Of a DNA stretch of 36,912 bases, positions 32,980-36,912 are shown in pieces. Below the pieces are notes generated by a model. That model was not told the DNA's origin. It was given only the letters and a program-made list of their open reading frames with translations, and did not search any database. The position numbers and the translations under genes were made by a program. This DNA is from Ideonella aquatica (GTDB lineage: Bacteria > Pseudomonadota > Gammaproteobacteria > Burkholderiales > Burkholderiaceae_C), in assembly GCF_018069755.1 (NCBI RefSeq), contig NZ_JAGQDE010000034.1:1-36912 (forward strand), given 5' to 3'. How positions within the stretch are numbered: the stretch's first letter is position 1; every line of letters starts with the position of its first letter.

Positions 32980-33252
32980 ATGTCCTTCCTCTCCTTCCTG
33001 CTGGGCGAGAAGAAGTCCACGGCCAATGTGGCCAAGGAGCGCCTGCAGATCATCCTGGCGCACGAGCGAAGCGGCCGCAACCCGGGCCAACCGGATTACC
33101 TGCCGCAGCTCCAGCGTGAGCTGGTGGCGGTGATCTCGAAGTACGTGAAGATCAACCCGGACGACATCAAGGTCCAGCTGGAGCGCCAGGACAACCTGGA
33201 GGTGCTCGAGGTCAAGATCGAACTGCCCGAGCAAGGCCGGCAGCCGGCCTGA
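32980..33252 (+). CDS. minE: Cell division topological specificity factor MinE
   Basis: A 90-residue protein that stimulates the MinD ATPase and drives the polar oscillation. The N-terminal membrane-binding segment is [12 protein letters not shown], followed by the anti-MinCD helix [17 protein letters not shown] and a C-terminal dimerisation domain. The ATG at 32980 is preferred over the GTG at 32971 because GGAGG lies 8 nt upstream. Together with minC and minD it forms a complete operon. Confidence 0.97.
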   Translation: MSFLSFLLGEKKSTANVAKERLQIILAHERSGRNPGQPDYLPQLQRELVAVISKYVKINPDDIKVQLERQDNLEVLEVKIELPEQGRQPA

Positions 33253-33268
33253 GTGGCAGGATGCGGTC

Positions 33269-34165
33269 TCAGGCCGCGTCCAGCACCGCGCGCAACTCGT
33301 CTTCCCAGATGGCGAGTTCGTCCTCGTCGATGGCCAGCCAGTGCAGCGCGGCGCCGTGGTGGCCCGACCAGTCGGCGTCCGGGTCCAGGCCCTCATGGCG
33401 GCGCATCAGGTGCTCGGCCACCAGGCCGGCGGCCACCAGGGTGTGGACCTCGGGCTCGGTGTCTTCCGAGCCCAGCATGTCCAGGTCGTGGTGGCGCCGG
33501 ATGGCGGCCATCACCTCGGGTGCCAGGCGCCAGACCCGGGCCACCAGCGCACCGACCACGGCATGGTCGGTGCGGTGGTTGGCGTTCTCGGTCGCCACAT
33601 AGGAACGGTCGATGCGCGCACCGGCCTCGACGATTGTCGAGCCGTAGCCCTTGACGCTTTGCAGCATCACCGGTGTGCCGACATGGCAGAACAGGCCGTA
33701 GGTGTGCGCCAGATCGGCCGACATGCCCGGCAGGCGGCGGGCGATGAAACCCATGGCGTTGGCCCGCTTGGCGGCGCGCTCCCAGAAGCGCTTGAGATGC
33801 GGCGACTGCAGCGGCAAGCTGCGCTGCAGCAGGAAGGCGGCCATCTCGGCAGCGGTGCGCTCCAGGCCCAGGCGGTTCATCGCCTGGCCGATCGTCTGCA
33901 CCGGCTGGCCGGTCAGGTAGGCGGGAGAGTTGGCAACGCGGATCAGTGCCGCCGACATCGCCACGTCGCTGCCAACGATGCGGGCCACCTCGGTCAGGTC
34001 AGGATCGACCTGCGCCATCGCGTCGCGCAGACGCTGCAGCAGCGCCGGGCAGGGCGGAATGATGATGGTCCGGAGCGGGCCCGTGTCACGCGCCTGGTCC
34101 AGTTCGACCTGGATCTGGCGCATGCCATGGCGCAGGGGAGCGGTGCTGAGGGTATCGGCCGGCAT
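33269..34165 (-). CDS. HDOD-domain protein
   Basis: A 298-residue cytoplasmic protein consisting mainly of one HDOD domain (about 45-245): MAQVDPDLTEVARIVGSDVA, IRVANSPAYLTGQPVQTIGQ and AMNRLGLERTA. It reads towards minE on the opposite strand. Signalling partner unknown. It is the second HDOD gene within 6 kb, but the two are not close copies: this one lacks the GAF-like part. Confidence 0.87.
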   Translation of the reverse strand: MPADTLSTAPLRHGMRQIQVELDQARDTGPLRTIIIPPCPALLQRLRDAMAQVDPDLTEVARIVGSDVAMSAALIRVANSPAYLTGQPVQTIGQAMNRLGLERTAAEMAAFLLQRSLPLQSPHLKRFWERAAKRANAMGFIARRLPGMSADLAHTYGLFCHVGTPVMLQSVKGYGSTIVEAGARIDRSYVATENANHRTDHAVVGALVARVWRLAPEVMAAIRRHHDLDMLGSEDTEPEVHTLVAAGLVAEHLMRRHEGLDPDADWSGHHGAALHWLAIDEDELAIWEDELRAVLDAA

Positions 34166-34229
34166 GCCGACAAGATACCCGGCCTGGCCCGGACCGATCC
34201 CGGGAAATGCCTGGGAGGGGCCCCGGTAA

Positions 34230-34640
34230 TCAGGCGCCCAGCAGCGCGGCGATGCCGGCCTTGGCGATCTGGGCGTCCTCGATCGACTTGACGCCGCTCA
34301 CGCCCACCGCACCGGCCACCTGACCGTCGACGACGATGGGCACGCCGCCTTCCAGGATGCCGTCCAGGTCCGGCGCGCTGAGGAAGGCCGTGCGGCCGTC
34401 GTTGATCATTTTCTCGAGCACCGCGGTCTCCCGCTTGGCGAGCGCGGCGGTGCGGGCCTTGGCCGGGGCCATGCGGGCCGACATCGGCGGTGCGCCGTCG
34501 AGGCGGAAGTGACCCAGCAGGTGGCCGCCGTCGTCGCAGACGGCGATGCTCACCGCCCAGCCATTGGCCAGGGCTTCGGCCTTGGCGGCGTTCAGCACGG
34601 TGATCACGTCGTCGTGGGTGAGGCAGGGCTTGGTGTTCAT
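34230..34640 (-). CDS. GlcG/HbpS-family protein (DUF336, heme-binding-like)
   Basis: A 136-residue protein starting at the ATG at 34640 (MNTKPCLTHDDV); a GTG 7 codons upstream is possible. Family features are AKAEALANGW, VSIAVCDDGGHLLGHFRLDG, KARTAALAKRET and the Gly-rich end GILEGGVPIVVDGQVAGAVG with GVSGV. Members bind heme or corrinoid, or accompany glycolate and diol metabolism; the function here is not known. Confidence 0.88.
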   Translation of the reverse strand: MNTKPCLTHDDVITVLNAAKAEALANGWAVSIAVCDDGGHLLGHFRLDGAPPMSARMAPAKARTAALAKRETAVLEKMINDGRTAFLSAPDLDGILEGGVPIVVDGQVAGAVGVSGVKSIEDAQIAKAGIAALLGA

Positions 34641-34734
34641 GGCATGGCAGGGTGAGGACACAGATGCCCGAGAGTATCGACCGCGGCGGCGCAGGGATTG
34701 CCTGTGGCCAGGTCAGGACTGAATCGACCTGGTT

Positions 34735-35280
34735 TCAGCCCGTCAGCAGCCGGTGCACCAGCTCCGCCGTGGTGCTGGCCCCCACCTTGCGCATCAGCCG
34801 CGCGCGGTAGACATCCACCGTGCGCGGGCTGATGCCCAGCTTCTTGCCGATCTGCTTGCTGGTGGCGCCGTCGATCAGCAGCGCGGCGATCTCGCGCTCG
34901 CGCGGCGTGAAGTCGACCTTCAGAACGCGCCGTGCCGACAGGTCCTCGAAGCTCCAGATGCCGGCGGCATGCGGGTCGGTGGCCTCCAGCGCGCGGCCGC
35001 TGACGTGGCACCAGAAGAGCTCGCCATCCACCCGCTTCATCACCCGGTCGTCGGCATAGCGGCCGTCGCGGTCCAGGCTGGCGACGATGCGCTCGCCGGT
35101 GCGCAGGTACTCCTCGGTGCTGGGGTAGAGCAGCTCGAAGGATTGGCCGATCAGTTGCTCGCGCTCGGCGCCGAACATCGCCAGCAGGTGCTGGTTGCAG
35201 TCCACCATCTGGCGGTGGCGCGAGATCACCAGGCCCACAGGGGCCAGGTCAAAAGCGGTGCGGTAGTCCAGCGCGATCAT
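34735..35280 (-). CDS. PAS-LuxR transcriptional regulator
   Basis: A 181-residue one-component regulator. The PAS domain (about 8-115) includes DLAPVGLVISRHRQMVDCNQ and the C-terminal LuxR-type HTH (about 122-181) includes LKVDFTPREREIAALLIDGA and SKQIGKKLGISPRTVDVYRA. There is no receiver domain. It is transcribed divergently from scoA with a perfect palindrome between them, so it very likely controls scoAB and perhaps itself. The ligand is unknown. Confidence 0.9.
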   Translation of the reverse strand: MIALDYRTAFDLAPVGLVISRHRQMVDCNQHLLAMFGAEREQLIGQSFELLYPSTEEYLRTGERIVASLDRDGRYADDRVMKRVDGELFWCHVSGRALEATDPHAAGIWSFEDLSARRVLKVDFTPREREIAALLIDGATSKQIGKKLGISPRTVDVYRARLMRKVGASTTAELVHRLLTG

Positions 35281-35309
35281 GGCTCGGCCTTAAGCAATCT
35301 GACGTACTG

Positions 35310-35331
35310 ACTACGTAATGTGTTACGTAGT
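35310..35331. promoter_or_regulatory. Perfect palindrome between the PAS-LuxR gene and scoA
   Basis: 9-bp arms ACTACGTAA (35310-35318) and TTACGTAGT (35323-35331) around a TGTG spacer. It lies about 30 bp from the regulator's ATG and 40 bp from that of scoA. The two-fold symmetry suits a dimeric LuxR-type HTH, so this is the likely operator of the neighbouring PAS-LuxR protein. Confidence 0.75.
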
Positions 35332-35371
35332 ACCCTTCGCTCCCATCCGAACAAGCCCGGAGGCTTTTCTC

Positions 35372-36070
35372 ATGAACAAGGTGTACCCGAGCGCGGCTGC
35401 TGCGCTGGACGGCATCGTCCACGACGGCCAGTTGATGGCGGTGGGCGGCTTCGGCCTGTGCGGCATCCCCGAGGCGCTGATCGACGCGCTGCAGGCCAGT
35501 GGCAAGAAGGACCTGACGGTCATCTCCAACAACGCCGGTGTCGACGGTTTCGGCCTGGGCAAGCTGCTGGCCACGCGGCAGATCAAGAAGATGATCTCCA
35601 GCTATGTGGGCGAGAACAAGGAGTTCGAGCGCCAGTACCTCAGCGGCGAGCTGGAGCTGGAATTCACGCCCCAGGGCACGCTGGCCGAGAAGCTGCGCGC
35701 CGGCGGCGCCGGCATCCCGGCCTTCTTCACCAAGACCGGCGTGGGCACGATCGTCGCCGAGGGCAAGGAAACCCGCGAATTCGATGGCGAGACCTACGTG
35801 ATGGAGCGCTCGCTGGTGCCCGAGGTCTCGCTGGTCAAGGCCTTCCGCGCCGACAAGAGCGGCAACCTGCAGTTCCGCCGCACCGCGCGCAACTTCAACC
35901 CCAACGTGGCGATGGCCGGCCGCATCACCGTGGTCGAGGTCGAGGAGATCGTCGAGACCGGCGCGATCGACCCGGACCAGGTGCACCTGCCCGGCATCTT
36001 CGTGCACCGCATCGTGCTGAACACGACGCCGGAAAAGCGCATCGAACAACGCACCGTCCGCAAGGCCTGA
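35372..36070 (+). CDS. scoA: 3-oxoacid CoA-transferase subunit A
   Basis: The alpha subunit (232 residues) of succinyl-CoA:3-ketoacid CoA-transferase, which activates acetoacetate with CoA from succinyl-CoA in ketone-body and polyhydroxybutyrate breakdown. Motifs are [35 protein letters not shown] and [20 protein letters not shown]. The ATG at 35372 has GGAGG upstream; the frame extends further 5' but would cover the operator region. The beta subunit gene follows 11 bp downstream. Confidence 0.95.
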   Translation: MNKVYPSAAAALDGIVHDGQLMAVGGFGLCGIPEALIDALQASGKKDLTVISNNAGVDGFGLGKLLATRQIKKMISSYVGENKEFERQYLSGELELEFTPQGTLAEKLRAGGAGIPAFFTKTGVGTIVAEGKETREFDGETYVMERSLVPEVSLVKAFRADKSGNLQFRRTARNFNPNVAMAGRITVVEVEEIVETGAIDPDQVHLPGIFVHRIVLNTTPEKRIEQRTVRKA

Positions 36071-36081
36071 AGGAGAACGAC

Positions 36082-36720
36082 ATGGCATGGACCCGCGATG
36101 AAATGGCCGCCCGCGCCGCCAAGGAACTGGCCGACGGCTTCTACGTGAACCTGGGCATCGGCCTGCCGACCCTGGTGGCCAACCACGTGCCCGAAGGCAT
36201 GGAGGTCTGGCTGCAGAGCGAGAACGGCCTGCTGGGCATCGGCCCCTTCCCGACCGAAGACCAGGTGGATGCCGACATGATCAATGCCGGCAAGCAGACC
36301 GTCACCACGCTGCCGGGCAGCAGCATCTTCAGCAGCGCCGACAGCTTCGGCATGATCCGCGGCGGCAAGATCAACCTGGCCATCCTGGGCGCGATGCAGG
36401 TCTCCGAGAAGGGCGACCTGGCCAACTGGATGATCCCGGGCAAGATGGTCAAGGGCATGGGCGGCGCGATGGACCTGGTGGCCGGCGTGAAGAACGTGGT
36501 GGTGCTGATGGAGCACGTGGCCACCAAGAAGGACGGCACCACCGACATCAAGATCCTGCCGCACTGCACCCTGCCGCTGACTGGCGTGGGCGTGGTCGAC
36601 CGCATCATCACCGACCTGTGCGTGCTGGACGTCACCCCGCACGGCCTGAAGATCGTCGAGCTGGCGCCCGGCGTCACGCGCGAGGAAGTGCAGGCCAAGA
36701 CCGGCGTGCAGGTGCACTGA
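36082..36720 (+). CDS. scoB: 3-oxoacid CoA-transferase subunit B
   Basis: The beta subunit (212 residues) carries the catalytic glutamate E47 in [12 protein letters not shown], which forms the glutamyl-CoA thioester. Also typical are [20 protein letters not shown] and [25 protein letters not shown] precedes the ATG. A terminator-like hairpin follows at 36736-36756. Confidence 0.95.
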   Translation: MAWTRDEMAARAAKELADGFYVNLGIGLPTLVANHVPEGMEVWLQSENGLLGIGPFPTEDQVDADMINAGKQTVTTLPGSSIFSSADSFGMIRGGKINLAILGAMQVSEKGDLANWMIPGKMVKGMGGAMDLVAGVKNVVVLMEHVATKKDGTTDIKILPHCTLPLTGVGVVDRIITDLCVLDVTPHGLKIVELAPGVTREEVQAKTGVQVH

Positions 36721-36735
36721 CACCGGGCACGCACC

Positions 36736-36756
36736 ATCGCGGGGCCGTCCCGCGAT
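36736..36756 (+). terminator. Hairpin after scoB
   Basis: ATCGCGGG (36736-36743) pairs with CCCGCGAT (36749-36756) over a 5-nt loop, 15 bp after the scoB stop. No T-run follows, so termination is only likely. Confidence 0.45.
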
Positions 36757-36843
36757 CAAGGGCTTCCAGCGGGTGGGGTCGGGACGTTATTGATCCGGCA
36801 TTGAAATGTTGAACTTTTCCGGACGCGTAGAGTCTGACCCTGC

Positions 36844-36912
36844 ATGGACAAGATCGACTCTCGAACGCTGCCGCTGGAGGCCCTCAACGAGCGCAGGCGC
36901 CGGGCGGTGAAG
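36844..36912 (+). CDS. IS630-family transposase, first 23 codons only
   Basis: The frame starts at the ATG at 36844 (MDKIDSRTLPLEALNERRR) and runs off the window. This is the characteristic start of IS630-type transposases (MDKIDxRxL...EAL...RRxAV). The element's left end should lie in the ~100 bp before it, after the scoB hairpin, but I could not define an inverted repeat without the other end. Whether the copy is intact cannot be judged. Confidence 0.7.
   Translation, partial: MDKIDSRTLPLEALNERRRRAVK

Overview
The window reads as chromosome of a GC-rich betaproteobacterium of the order Burkholderiales, judging by minCDE, dusC, the rubrerythrin / Fe-S protein / DUF3501 trio and the scoAB proteins; the genus cannot be fixed from sequence alone. 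About 24.1 kb of accessory DNA (about 1060-25183) is inserted between the tonB side (1-1059) and the conserved block that starts at a tRNA-Ala(CGC) gene (25139-25214).

The insertion is a tRNA-targeted genomic island. A 45-bp perfect direct repeat (1060-1104 = 25139-25183) covers the tRNA from anticodon loop to CCA end. A tyrosine recombinase gene lies just inside the left copy. The probable native terminator of the tRNA (974-1011) is stranded outside the left copy, 24 kb from the gene it should serve. The island looks plasmid-derived: a TrfA-type replication initiator with an iteron-like 22-bp array at its 3' end, an AlpA-like HTH gene, a VirB6-VirB5 remnant of a type IV secretion locus, a lipoprotein gene and several operator-like palindromes. 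No relaxase, coupling protein or VirB4/VirB11 ATPase is seen, so it is probably not self-transmissible.

The main cargo is an eight-gene, one-strand cluster (14941 down to 2319), with junctions that overlap by 4-11 nt or are separated by 7-16 nt: hsdR, hsdM, a DUF1016/YhcG-type PD-(D/E)XK nuclease, hsdS with an unusual C-terminal extension, an OLD/PtuA-like ABC-type ATPase, a PtuB-like HNH protein, an unrecognised protein with a possible D...QxK nuclease core, and a NucS/DUF91-like nuclease with a DUF5655 tail. It looks like a type I restriction-modification system fused at operon level to a Septu-like ATPase/HNH pair and further nucleases, and is the best candidate here for an undescribed composite defence system. 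A second cargo gene, much more AT-rich, encodes a 972-residue membrane protein with a complete C-terminal patatin-like phospholipase domain, next to a decayed IS5-family transposase.

Right of the tRNA lie ordinary chromosomal genes: an alpha/beta hydrolase; rubrerythrin, a two-cluster Fe-S protein and DUF3501; an HDOD-GAF protein overlapping dusC; minC-minD-minE; a second HDOD gene; a GlcG/HbpS-like gene; and a PAS-LuxR regulator divergent from scoA-scoB, with a perfect palindrome in their shared promoter region. The window ends inside the first codons of an IS630-like transposase.
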